Origin: VRUE01 sp963774555
Lineage (GTDB): Bacteria > Actinomycetota > Thermoleophilia > Solirubrobacterales > 70-9
Reading direction: 5' to 3'
Length of the DNA stretch: 64,000 bases
Assembly: GCA_963774555.1 (NCBI GenBank)
Contig: CAVZFL010000001.1
Location: forward strand, 1,054,001-1,118,000
Shown: piece by piece, positions 49,831-58,051 of the stretch
How the letters are laid out: each line of letters begins with the position of its first letter
Position numbering within the stretch: the stretch's first letter is position 1
Notes under the pieces: model-generated
Databases searched by the model: none
What the model saw: the letters and a program-made list of their open reading frames with translations, nothing else
What the model was told of the DNA's origin: nothing
Program-made: the position numbers and the translations under genes

Positions 49831-50623
49831 GTGCAGGAGCCTGAGGCCGAGGCGTCGGTGAAGCACGCTGACGTGATTGCGTTTGCCAATCAGAAGGGTG
49901 GGGTCGCCAAGACGACCACCACGCTGAATCTTGCCGTGGCCTTTGCCGAGTCCGGCTACCGGGTGCTCTGCATCGACCTCGACCCGCAGGGCAATCTGAC
50001 GATGAGCCAGGGGATCGATCCGGACAAGGTGGAGAAGAGCCTCTACGACGTGCTCGTCCACGACATGCCGATCTCGGAGATCATCCAGACGCGGGAGATC
50101 GACATCGCGGTCGCCTCGATCGACCTCGCCGGGGCGGAGATCGCGATGAGCACCAAGATCGGCCGCGAGCGTTCGCTCGAGAAGGCGCTGAAAGAGGTTT
50201 CCGGCGACTACGACTTCGTCTGCATCGACACCCCGCCGAGCCTCGGGCTTGCTGACGATCAACGCGCTGACCGCGGCGAACAAGGTGATCGTCCCCGTGC
50301 AGTGCGAGTATCTCTCGATGCGCGGGCTGGTCCAGCTCCAGAACACGCTGAAGATGATCCAGGAGAACCTCAACCCGGACGTCAAGATCGAGGGCATCCT
50401 GCCGACGATGCTCGACTCGCGCACCGTCCACGCCAAGGAGGCTGTGGAAATCCTCGAGGAGAACTTCGGCGAGCTGGTCTTCAAGTCGCGCATCCGCAAG
50501 GCAATCAAGTTCGCCGAGGCCCCGGTCAAAGGCGCCAGCGTCCTGAAGTACGATTCGGGCAGCAGCGCCGCGAACTACTATCGGGAGCTTGCGAAGGAGG
50601 TCTTGGCACATGAGTCGCCGTGA
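49831..50623 (+). pseudogene. ParA/MinD-type ATPase, single-base frameshift near 50250
   Basis: About 263 residues when repaired. FANQKGGVAKTTTTLNLAVAFAESG is the deviant Walker A (near residue 15). CIDLDPQGNLTMSQGID and DYDFVCIDTPPSLGL follow. One extra T near 50250 (GGGCTTGCTG instead of GGGCTGCTG) breaks the frame before LTINALTAANKVIVPVQCEYLSMRGLVQLQNTL. The rest is intact to the stop at 50623. GTG 49831 has GAGG upstream. The 3' end overlaps ftsZ by 14 bases. ParA-like proteins place chromosomes, or, as MipZ does, FtsZ. The single indel is probably a consensus error, given the essential-looking context. Confidence 0.82.
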
Positions 50624-51977
50624 CAAGCGGGCCAGCATGCGCGAGGGTCCCCTCTCTGATCTGTTTCGGTCGACGACTGAGGATGAGGACGCCAGGCCCG
50701 CGGGTCCTGTCGCGGGCCAGGACTCCTCGTCCTCGCAAGCTGCGGGCGAGGAGCCCAGCCCCAAGCCACCCACGGGAGAGTCGTCTGAGACCCCCCCTGA
50801 GCGACTGAAGCGGGTCTTTTCGGAGGAACCCCCATCGCAGCGGCGTGAGCTGGAGCCGGTGGTGGAAGCTCCGCGCTACGGGCGGGAGGAGCCTGCTTAT
50901 GAGCCGCCCGGCAGCGGCGAGCCGCATCAGCCCGTGATCCGGGTCGTGGGAGTCGGCGGCGGGGGCGTCAACGCCGTCAACCGGATGGTCGAGGCGCGCA
51001 TCCCCGGGGTCGAGTTCATGGCCGTCAACACGGATCTTCAGTCGCTGCAGCTCTGCGTCGCCGACGTCACCGTGCACATCGGCGACGAGCAGACGCGGGG
51101 CCTCGGGGCGGGTGCCGATCCGGAGGTCGGACATCGCTCCGCCTTCGAGGAACAGGACAAAATCAAGCGCCTGCTCAAGGGCTCCGACATGGTCTTCGTC
51201 GCCGCCGGCGCCGGCGGCGGCACCGGCAGCGGCGCCGCCCCCGTGATCGCCCGCCTCGCCCGCGAGGTCGGCGCGCTGACCGTCGGCATCGTCACCAAGC
51301 CGTTTAGCTTCGAGGGCAGCCGCCGCGGCAATCAGGCGAACAAGGGCATCGAGGAGCTGGCCGCCGAGGTCGACACCCTGATCGTCGTTCCCAACGACCG
51401 CCTGCTCGAGGTGCTCGACCAGCAGACCTCGATGGTCGAGGCCTTCCAGGTGGCCGACGACGTGCTGCGCCAGGGCGTTCAGGGCATCTCCGACCTGGTC
51501 ACGCTGCCGGCGGTGATCAACCTCGACTTCGCCGACGTGCGCACGATCATGTCCGAGGCCGGCCGCGCCCTGCTCGGCATCGGCATGGGCCACGGCAACG
51601 ACCGGGCGGTGCTGGCGGCCGAAAAAGCGATCTCCTCGCCGCTGCTGGAGACCTCGATGGAGGGTGCCCGCTCGATCCTGCTCTCGATCACCGGCGGCGC
51701 CGACCTCTCCCTGGTCGAGGTCAGCGAGGCGGCGAAACTGGTCGGTGAGGCCGCTCATCCCGACGCCAACATCATCTTCGGCGCCAACGTCGACGAGGAG
51801 CTCAAGGACCAGGTCTGGGTGACCGTGGTCGCGACCCGCTTCGACGGACGCGCCGCGGCGCCCCGCCGCGTCGCCGAGCCGACGATCCGCCGCACCAAAG
51901 AGGCGCCGCGCGGCTCACGCCGCTCCGAGCGCTCCGGCGAGCTCGGCATCGACGTCCCAGAGTTCCTGCCCGGTTAG
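50610..51977 (+). CDS. ftsZ: Cell division GTPase FtsZ
   Basis: A 455-residue tubulin homologue. After an unusually long disordered N-terminal extension (about 110 residues) come VVGVGGGGVNAVNRMVEA, FMAVNTDLQSL, the tubulin signature AGAGGGTGSGAAPVIA (about residues 198-213), VPNDRLLEVLDQQ and the T7-loop region VINLDFADVRTIMSEAGRALLGIG. The C-terminus ends GIDVPEFLPG, matching the conserved FtsZ tail that binds partner proteins. It forms the Z ring. It is not in a division-and-cell-wall cluster here; instead it is coupled to a ParA-like gene. GGAGG lies ten bases before ATG 50610. Confidence 0.95.
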   Translation: MSRRDKRASMREGPLSDLFRSTTEDEDARPAGPVAGQDSSSSQAAGEEPSPKPPTGESSETPPERLKRVFSEEPPSQRRELEPVVEAPRYGREEPAYEPPGSGEPHQPVIRVVGVGGGGVNAVNRMVEARIPGVEFMAVNTDLQSLQLCVADVTVHIGDEQTRGLGAGADPEVGHRSAFEEQDKIKRLLKGSDMVFVAAGAGGGTGSGAAPVIARLAREVGALTVGIVTKPFSFEGSRRGNQANKGIEELAAEVDTLIVVPNDRLLEVLDQQTSMVEAFQVADDVLRQGVQGISDLVTLPAVINLDFADVRTIMSEAGRALLGIGMGHGNDRAVLAAEKAISSPLLETSMEGARSILLSITGGADLSLVEVSEAAKLVGEAAHPDANIIFGANVDEELKDQVWVTVVATRFDGRAAAPRRVAEPTIRRTKEAPRGSRRSERSGELGIDVPEFLPG

Positions 51978-51992
51978 CTCAGTCTCGGGCCG

Positions 51993-53498
51993 ATGAGCGG
52001 GGTCGTCGCCGCGGGCCACCCGGAGACCGCCGAGGCGGGCGCGCGAGTGCTGCGCGAGGGCGGCAACGCGGTCGACGCCGCGGTCTGCGCGATGCTGGCC
52101 TCCTTTGCGGTGGAGAGCCCGCTGACCGGGTTCGGAGCCGGCGGCTTCATCATGGTCCACCGCGGCGGCGAGACCGTGCTGCTCGACTTCTTCGTTGCCG
52201 CCCCGGGCCTCGATCGGATCGAGCGCGGGGCGGAGCTGGTCCCGGTGCCGGTCCACTTCGATGCCGAGACGGTGCAGACGTTCTACGTCGGCCCGGCCTC
52301 GTGCGGTGTTCCCGGCACCGCCGCCGGCATCGAGCAGGTGCTCGAGCGCTTCGGCTCGATGCCGCTGGCCGAGCTGGTCGGGCCCGGCGTGCGCCTCGCC
52401 CGCGAGGGCGCTCCGGTCAACGCCGAGCAGGCCTACATCCTCGACATCCTCGAGCCGATCCACGCCCGCCTGGAGGGAACCCGCGAGCTGTATGCGCCGG
52501 CGGGGCGGGCGCTGCGCGAGGGCGATCTCTTCCGCTTCCCCGAGCTGGCCGAGGCGCTCGAACGCTTCGGGGCCGAGGGGGCCGAGCCGTTCTGCCGTGG
52601 CGAGGTCGCGGCCGCCCTCAGCGAGCACGTCGTCCGCAACGGCGGCACGCTCGGCCCCGACGACCTTGCCCGCTACGAGCCGATTGAGCGCCAGCCGATC
52701 CGCGTCGCCTTTCGCGGGACCGAGGTTCTGACCAACCCGCCGCCCTCCTCCGGCGGCATCCTGATCGCCTACTGCCTTGGCTTGTTGGAGCGGCTGGGGG
52801 AGAGCAGCGGGCCCGAGCAGCTCGTCGCCGCGATGGGGGCGGCCAACGCCGCTCGCGGCGAGGCCTTCGCCGAGGCGCTCTACGGCGAGAGCCTGGAGGC
52901 GAGCATGCTCGAGGCTGCGGCGCTGGATGCGACCGCCGGCGATCTGCTCGGCTCGACCACCCACATCTCCGTCCTCGACCGCGAGGGGATGTGCGCCAAC
53001 GTCACCTGCTCCAACGGCTCGGGCTCCGGCGTGCTCGTTCCCGGCACCGGGGTGATCCTCAACAACATGCTGGGCGAGGAGGACCTCAACCCGCTCGGCT
53101 TCCACGCGATCGCGCCCGGGCGGCGGGTGCCCTCGATGATGGCGCCGACCGTGGTCCTTCGCGACGGCGAGATCGAGCTCGGCCTCGGCAGCGCCGGCTC
53201 CAACCGGATCCGCTCGGCGATCCTGCAGACGATCGTGCGGGCGGTCGAGCAGGGAATGGCCGCCGAGGAGGCGGTGCGGGCGCCGCGCCTGCACTTCGAG
53301 GGCGGGATCGTCCAGGCTGAGCCGGGGATCGACGAGCAGGCGCTGGCGCGGATCGAGGCGCGCGGCGTTCCCGTCCTGCGCCGTCCCGCGATCAACCTCT
53401 TCTTCGGCGGCACCCAGGCGGTTGCTCGGGAGCGGGGGACCGGCGCCCTCAGCGGCGGCGGCGATCCCCGCCGTGGCGGTAGCGTGGCGACCGCATGA
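51993..53498 (+). CDS. ggt: Gamma-glutamyltransferase
   Basis: A 501-residue Ntn-hydrolase of the GGT family. GVVAAGHPETAEAGARVLREGGNAVDAAV, SPLTGFGAGGFIMVH and the processing site GSTTHISVLD are present; Thr322 is the predicted nucleophile released by self-cleavage. NGSGSGVLVPGTGVILNNML and PSMMAPTVVLRDGEIELGLGSAGSNRI follow. There is no signal peptide, unlike periplasmic GGT, so it may be cytosolic or a cephalosporin-acylase-like relative. It hydrolyses or transfers gamma-glutamyl groups. It starts 15 bases after ftsZ and overlaps the cyclase gene by four bases. Confidence 0.93.
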   Translation: MSGVVAAGHPETAEAGARVLREGGNAVDAAVCAMLASFAVESPLTGFGAGGFIMVHRGGETVLLDFFVAAPGLDRIERGAELVPVPVHFDAETVQTFYVGPASCGVPGTAAGIEQVLERFGSMPLAELVGPGVRLAREGAPVNAEQAYILDILEPIHARLEGTRELYAPAGRALREGDLFRFPELAEALERFGAEGAEPFCRGEVAAALSEHVVRNGGTLGPDDLARYEPIERQPIRVAFRGTEVLTNPPPSSGGILIAYCLGLLERLGESSGPEQLVAAMGAANAARGEAFAEALYGESLEASMLEAAALDATAGDLLGSTTHISVLDREGMCANVTCSNGSGSGVLVPGTGVILNNMLGEEDLNPLGFHAIAPGRRVPSMMAPTVVLRDGEIELGLGSAGSNRIRSAILQTIVRAVEQGMAAEEAVRAPRLHFEGGIVQAEPGIDEQALARIEARGVPVLRRPAINLFFGGTQAVARERGTGALSGGGDPRRGGSVATA

Positions 53499-54622
53499 TC
53501 GACTTCGAAAGCGAGGGCCTGCTCGACGGGCTGGAGGGTGAGGCCCGCGCCGACCGCCTGGCGCTGCTCGAACAGCTCCACGGCGAAGGCGTGCCGGTGG
53601 AGGAGCTGCGCGAAGCCGTCGCCGCGGGACGCCTCACCCTGCTGCCCGTGGAGCGGGGGATCGCCGGCGACGGTCCGCGCTACACGCGCGAGGAGATCGC
53701 CGAGCTCTCCGGCGCCGACCTGGGCCTGCTGCAGCGGGCGAGCGCCGCCCTGGGCATCCCCTATCCGGAAGCGGGCGAGCGCACCCTGACCGAGGCCGAC
53801 CTGGGGGCGGCGAAACGGGTCAAGGCGTTCCTCGACGCGGGCCTGCCCGAGGACGGGATCATCCAGGTCGCGCGCACGATCGGGATGGGTACGGCACGCG
53901 TCGCCGACGCCAACCGCGAGCTGATCCGGCGAACCCTGATGCAGCCTGGCGACACCGAGCGCGACCTCGCCCTGCGCTTCGCCGCCGCCGCCGAGCACAT
54001 GCTGCCGATCTTCGAGCCGACCCTGCTCTACGCCCAGCGAGCCCACCTGCTCGAGCAGATCCGCCGCGACGTGATTGGCACCGCCGATCTCGAGTCCGGC
54101 GAGCTGGGCGCGACGACCGAGGTCTCGGTCTGCTTCGCCGACCTGGTCGGCTTCACCAAGCTGGGGGAGGAGATCGCGCCGGAAGAGCTCGGCCTTGTTG
54201 CCGGTCGCCTTGAGGAGATGGCGACCGCGGTGGCCGAGCGGCCCGTGCGGCTGGTGAAGACGATTGGCGACGCGGCGATGCTGGTCTCGACCGAGGCCGA
54301 GGCGATGACCGACGCCGCCCTGCGCCTGGTCGAGGCCTCCGAGCAGGAGGGCGAGGAGTTCCCCAGCCTACGAGCCGGCATCGCCCGTGGCCCCGCCCTG
54401 ATGCAGAGCGGCGACTACTACGGCCGTTCAGTCAACCTCGCCAGTCGCATCACCGGCATCGCCAAGCCCGGCAGCGTCCTGGTCGACAAGCCGAGCAGGG
54501 AAGCGGCCCCCGACGCATTCGACTACTCCTTCGCCGGCGAGCGCCGCCTCAAGGGCTTCGAGGCCCGCAGCAAGCTCTACCGCGTGCGCCGTACGGGACC
54601 AATGCATGATCACGCAGAATAG
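53495..54622 (+). CDS. Class III adenylate cyclase with Rv1264-type regulatory domain
   Basis: A 375-residue cyclase. Residues about 1-190 form the all-helical adenylate-cyclase N-terminal regulatory domain, which in M. tuberculosis Rv1264 inhibits at neutral pH. The catalytic domain has VCFADLVGFTKLGEEI with metal-binding Asp216, VRLVKTIGDAAML with Asp259, and YYGRSVNLASRITGIAKPGS with the transition-state Asn and Arg. All key residues appear present, so activity is expected. It is cytosolic, with no membrane helix. It starts inside the last codons of ggt. Its own 3' end overlaps the first hipB operator. Confidence 0.92.
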   Translation: MIDFESEGLLDGLEGEARADRLALLEQLHGEGVPVEELREAVAAGRLTLLPVERGIAGDGPRYTREEIAELSGADLGLLQRASAALGIPYPEAGERTLTEADLGAAKRVKAFLDAGLPEDGIIQVARTIGMGTARVADANRELIRRTLMQPGDTERDLALRFAAAAEHMLPIFEPTLLYAQRAHLLEQIRRDVIGTADLESGELGATTEVSVCFADLVGFTKLGEEIAPEELGLVAGRLEEMATAVAERPVRLVKTIGDAAMLVSTEAEAMTDAALRLVEASEQEGEEFPSLRAGIARGPALMQSGDYYGRSVNLASRITGIAKPGSVLVDKPSREAAPDAFDYSFAGERRLKGFEARSKLYRVRRTGPMHDHAE

Positions 54623-54713
54623 CTCCCGAGAGGGTGTTCTCCCGATCTAATGCGCGATCTTGCAGAATAACTTGATAACGGGCGGTTTGAAGGCTAGAAT
54701 GCGTGATCATGCA
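54603..54713. promoter_or_regulatory. Three TGCnnGATCnnGCA operators upstream of hipBA
   Basis: TGCATGATCACGCA (54603), TGCGCGATCTTGCA (54651) and TGCGTGATCATGCA (54700) are near-palindromic 14-mers spaced 48 and 49 bases apart. The first overlaps the end of the cyclase gene and the last covers the hipB start. This is the expected layout for autoregulation by HipB. Confidence 0.8.
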
Positions 54714-54936
54714 AAGCAAGCTGGATACCGCCAGGGAAGACGCAATCACGATCGGCGAAGCGATTCGGCGGGCTCGGGAGTCCCTTGGTCTACGTCAGGA
54801 CGAGCTTGCTCTCGCGGCCGGTGTGAGCACGCGGGTCATCCATCAGGTGGAGAACGGTAAGCCGACGAGCCGGCTTGACAGCCTGGTTCCGGTCCTGGCC
54901 GTGCTGGGCCTTCAACTTCACGTCGTCGAGCGATGA
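54703..54936 (+). CDS. hipB: HipB-like XRE antitoxin
   Basis: A 75-77-residue helix-turn-helix protein: AITIGEAIRRARESLGLRQDELALAAGVSTRVIHQVENGKPTSRLDSLVPVLAVLGLQLHVVE, the standard HipB layout with a C-terminal strand that dimerises. The start is GTG 54703 or ATG 54709; both lie within the third operator, which fits tight autorepression. It overlaps hipA by four bases. It would bind the three sites upstream and neutralise the HipA kinase. Confidence 0.9.
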   Translation: MIMQSKLDTAREDAITIGEAIRRARESLGLRQDELALAAGVSTRVIHQVENGKPTSRLDSLVPVLAVLGLQLHVVER

Positions 54937-56210
54937 GCAGTCGCCCCGGCGCCGAGCTCATGGTCTTCCTTGCCGCCGAGCAGTGGGGGAAGCTCGAGCG
55001 GCGCGGCCCCTCCCGCTACCGCTTCACCTACTCGGCTCAGGCACACGCATCGCACAGGCTTCGCGGCCAAATCCTCACGGCCTCGCTGCCCATGCAGTCC
55101 GAGGCGTTCACACCCAGCCAATCGGCCCCTTTTTTCGAGGGCCTGTTGCCCGAGGGCTCCGTACGCGCTGCCCTGGCCGCGAGATTCGGACTCAGCGAGG
55201 AAGACGGCTTTGGTCTCCTCCGTGCGCTGGGGGTGGACTGTGCCGGGGCGGTGGTGATTCTCCCCGAGGGGGAGCAGCTGCCCGGCGGCGAGGATGAAGG
55301 CATTCGGCTCCTTGGCGCAGAGGAGCTCGAGTCCTTGGTGAGGGAGCTTCCTCGCCGCCCCCTGGGTGTCAGCGCAGAGCCCGGCGGGCTGCGGCTCAGC
55401 CTGGGTGGGGTTCAGGACAAGCTCGTGCTCGTCCGCACGCCATCCGGGCAGTTCGGGCAGCCAACCGGCGGCGCCCCCAGCACCTGCCTGCTCAAGCCCG
55501 ACTTCGGGCATTACGAGGACCTGGCTGCCAATGAGTCGTTTTGCATGGGAGTCGCGTCCAATGCTGGACTCGACGCCGCCTCCATCGAGATAGTCGAGGT
55601 CGGTTCGACTCCCTGCCTGTACGTGGAGCGCTTCGACCGCAGGATCGAAAATGGACGGGTCGTACGTGTCCATCAGGAGGACATGTGTCAGGCCCTCGGC
55701 ATCCTTCCCGCGGCCAAGTACGAGGGGAACGGCGGCCCTTCGGTGGCAGCGATCGTCGGCTTGCTGAAGGCCCTTGGCGCTCGGCGTGCCGCGGTCGACA
55801 TCAATGCCTTTGTCAGGGCGGTGCTCTTCAACTTCCTGCTCGGCAACAGCGATGCTCATGGGAAGAACTTCTCGCTGCTCTACGACCCGATGGGGGGACC
55901 GCGTCTTGCTCCGCTCTACGACATCGTTTCGACCGCCGTCTACCCGGATGTCACCGATCGCATGGCAATGACGATCGGGGGAGTCGACGACCCGGCTGCG
56001 GTCGATCTCGCGGCCTGGGGGAGGCTGGCCTCGGAGGCCGGGCTGGGCGGACAGCTCTCCGGACTTGCGCGTGGGTGGTCCCGCGAGATCCTCGCCGCGG
56101 CCGAGGCGATGCGCGAGGCGGCGGTGGCAGACGGCTGGCACCGTCCGGTGATCGACCGGATCGTCGATGTGTGCCGCGAGCGCGCCGGGCGCCTGATCGA
56201 GGCTCGCTAA
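54933..56210 (+). CDS. hipA: HipA-family serine/threonine kinase toxin
   Basis: A 425-residue HipA. The N-terminal subdomain (FLAAEQWGKLERRGPSRYRFTY...FFEGLLPEGSVRAALAARFGL) is followed by the regulatory-loop Ser segment RLSLGGVQDKLVLV (about residue 150), LLKPDFGHYEDLAANESFCMGVA (ATP lysine) and the catalytic loop LLGNSDAHGKNFSLLY followed by APLYDIVSTAVYP. E. coli HipA phosphorylates GltX and causes persistence; the target here is unknown. All kinase motifs look intact. It ends in convergence with a methyltransferase gene, overlapping by four bases. Confidence 0.92.
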   Translation: MSSRPGAELMVFLAAEQWGKLERRGPSRYRFTYSAQAHASHRLRGQILTASLPMQSEAFTPSQSAPFFEGLLPEGSVRAALAARFGLSEEDGFGLLRALGVDCAGAVVILPEGEQLPGGEDEGIRLLGAEELESLVRELPRRPLGVSAEPGGLRLSLGGVQDKLVLVRTPSGQFGQPTGGAPSTCLLKPDFGHYEDLAANESFCMGVASNAGLDAASIEIVEVGSTPCLYVERFDRRIENGRVVRVHQEDMCQALGILPAAKYEGNGGPSVAAIVGLLKALGARRAAVDINAFVRAVLFNFLLGNSDAHGKNFSLLYDPMGGPRLAPLYDIVSTAVYPDVTDRMAMTIGGVDDPAAVDLAAWGRLASEAGLGGQLSGLARGWSREILAAAEAMREAAVADGWHRPVIDRIVDVCRERAGRLIEAR

Positions 56211-57124
56211 GCAGGCTTGCGGGCGGAGACGAGGAGGTTGTAGAAGAGCTCGGCGGGGAGGTGGGGCTCGAGCAGGCGGCTGTCGACCTTCTGCAGGGCG
56301 ATGTAGCTGCGGAAGGCGAACTTGCGCCAGCCCCAGGAGACCGATTCGGGCTCGGCGCTGGACTCGACCGTGCGCAGGCCCCAGCCCCAGGCGTTGGCGA
56401 GCAGCTCCTCGCCGCCGACGTGGCGCTGCTCGAAGCCGGCGTCGCGCAGCAGGCGGCGCAGGTCGGCGGGGGCGAAGGCGTGGACGTCGACCTCGCCCTC
56501 GAGGCTGTGGCCCTCGGACTGCTCGGCCTCGGCGACGGCGCGCGGCTGTGCCCCCACCAGGCGCCGCCAGGCCGGCGCCGCCAGCAGGCCGACCCGCTTG
56601 GGCAGGGCGGCGAGTTGGTCGCCGTAGCGCGAGGGCTCGCCGGCGAAGACGATCGCGCCGCCCGGGCGCAGCACGCGGCGGAATTCGGCGAAGGCCTTCT
56701 CGAGGTCCGGGATGTGATGCAGGACTGCGTGGCCGAAGACGAGGTCGAAGCTCTCGTCGGGCAGCGGCAGCTGCTCGGCCTCGGTCCGCACCGTCTCCAC
56801 CTCCAGGCCAAGGCCCTCGGCGGTGTGCGCCAGGCGCGCCAGCATCCCCGGCGAGATGTCGGTGGCGGTCAGTCGCTGGATCGCCCCGAGCTGCAGCAGG
56901 TTGAGCGAGAAGTAGCCGGTACCCGAGCCGATCTCCAGCCCGTCGCCGAAGCTCTCCCCGTCGCGCCCACCGAGCGCCTTGGCCAGCTTCTGGCGCACCT
57001 GCTCCCGGCCGGTGTCGCCGAAGTCGATCCCCCACTTGGCGTCGTATTCGTGGGCAGCGGCGTCGTGGTAGCGGGTGTTGACGTCCTTGATGTGCTCCGG
57101 CGTGGCCGTGGGGGAAGCAGGCAT
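56207..57124 (-). CDS. Class I SAM-dependent methyltransferase (type 11)
   Basis: A 305-residue methyltransferase. GLEIGSGTGYFSLNLLQLG is motif I (about residue 63), ATDISPGMLARLAHTAEGLGLEVETVRTEAEQLPLPDESFDLVFGHAVLHHIPDLEKAFAEFRRVLRPGG covers motifs II-IV. The C-terminal ~130 residues are helical and specific to this subgroup. The substrate is not deducible. I chose ATG 57124; ATG 57145 is possible. It is divergent from a second methyltransferase gene across paired hairpin repeats. Confidence 0.87.
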   Translation of the reverse strand: MPASPTATPEHIKDVNTRYHDAAAHEYDAKWGIDFGDTGREQVRQKLAKALGGRDGESFGDGLEIGSGTGYFSLNLLQLGAIQRLTATDISPGMLARLAHTAEGLGLEVETVRTEAEQLPLPDESFDLVFGHAVLHHIPDLEKAFAEFRRVLRPGGAIVFAGEPSRYGDQLAALPKRVGLLAAPAWRRLVGAQPRAVAEAEQSEGHSLEGEVDVHAFAPADLRRLLRDAGFEQRHVGGEELLANAWGWGLRTVESSAEPESVSWGWRKFAFRSYIALQKVDSRLLEPHLPAELFYNLLVSARKPA

Positions 57125-57156
57125 GGCGCGGAACTCTATGCGCATTCCCCGCCGCT

Positions 57157-57269
57157 TGATGTCGCACTTTCCGCCGGTATGCGGAGATACGCGCGACCTC
57201 AACGGTGGGCTCGCGCAGCGCCCTGCCTCGTGTCGCACTTGCCGCCGGTATGCGGCGGCAAGTGCGACA
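57157..57269. repeat. Pair of GTCGCACTT-type hairpin repeats
   Basis: Copy 3 (57157-57202) has arms TTGATGTCGC/GCGACCTCAA and core TATGCGGAGATA. Copy 4 (57231-57269) has perfect 17-bp arms (starting TGTCGCACTT) around loop GTATG with core TATGCGGCGGCAA. The same two core types occur as a pair at 44528-44640. They fill the region between divergent methyltransferase genes. Confidence 0.82.
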
Positions 57270-57288
57270 TCAATACGGTGGCGGGGGC

Positions 57289-58051
57289 GTGCGCGCATAC
57301 GTCCAGGAAAACCAGCCGCCGGGCGTGCCGCCGTTGCCGCTGACGGGCGAGCGCACCCTGCCCGACGTGCCCGAGGAGAACTACTGGTACCGGCGCCACC
57401 TGGTCGTCTACGAGTGGATCGCCGGGCGCGTCGCCGGCAAGCGGGTGGTCGACATGGCCTGCGGCGAGGGATATGGCTCGGGCGTGCTCGCCGGCGCGGC
57501 CACGAGCGTGGTCGGCGTCGACGCCAACGCCGAGGCCCACGAGCACGCCCGCCTGCGCTACACCCGTCCCAACCTGCGCTTCGAGCGCGACCTGGTCGAG
57601 AGCTTCGCCGAGCCCTGCGATGCGGTCGTCTTCCTGCAGACGATCGAGCACGTCAAGGACGCCGGCGCGATCCTCGAGCACTTCAAGGCGATGCTGGCGC
57701 CGGGCGGCGTGGCCTATGTCTCAACGCCGAACCTGCTCACGCTGGCGCCGGCCGGGGCCGAGAAGTCCGACAACCCCTGGCACGTTCACGAGTACCGCGC
57801 CGAGGAGTTCCGCGGCGCTCTGCGAGGCGCACTTCCCCCGGGTTGAGCTGCTCGGCCTCTTCCACGCCCGCAAGCTGCGCGTCCACGAGATCGCGATCAA
57901 GCTCGGTTGGGACCGCGTCCACAAGGCGCTGCGCTTGACCAAGCCCTTCTACGACAGATTCACCCCGGCGATCGCCGCCTCGGACTTCAAGCTGGCCGAG
58001 GGAGGCCTCGACCGGGCGCTGGACTTCCTCGCCGTCTGCCATGCCCCTTGA
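57289..58051 (+). pseudogene. SAM-dependent methyltransferase of the glucan cluster, single-base frameshift near 57811
   Basis: About 253 residues when repaired. ENYWYRRHLVVYEWIAGRVAGKRVVDMACGEGYGSGVLA carries SAM motif I; VVFLQTIEHVKDAGAILEHFKAMLAPGGVAYVSTPN follows. An extra C near 57811 (GAGTTCCGCGGCG in place of GAGTTCGCGGCG) shifts the frame before AALCEAHFPRVELLGLFHARKLRVHEI, which then continues to the stop at 58051. GTG 57289 is the start. It overlaps the GH57 gene by 11 bases. The order methyltransferase-GH57-GT4 matches Rv3030-Rv3031-Rv3032, so glucan or polysaccharide methylation is a reasonable inference. Confidence 0.8.
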
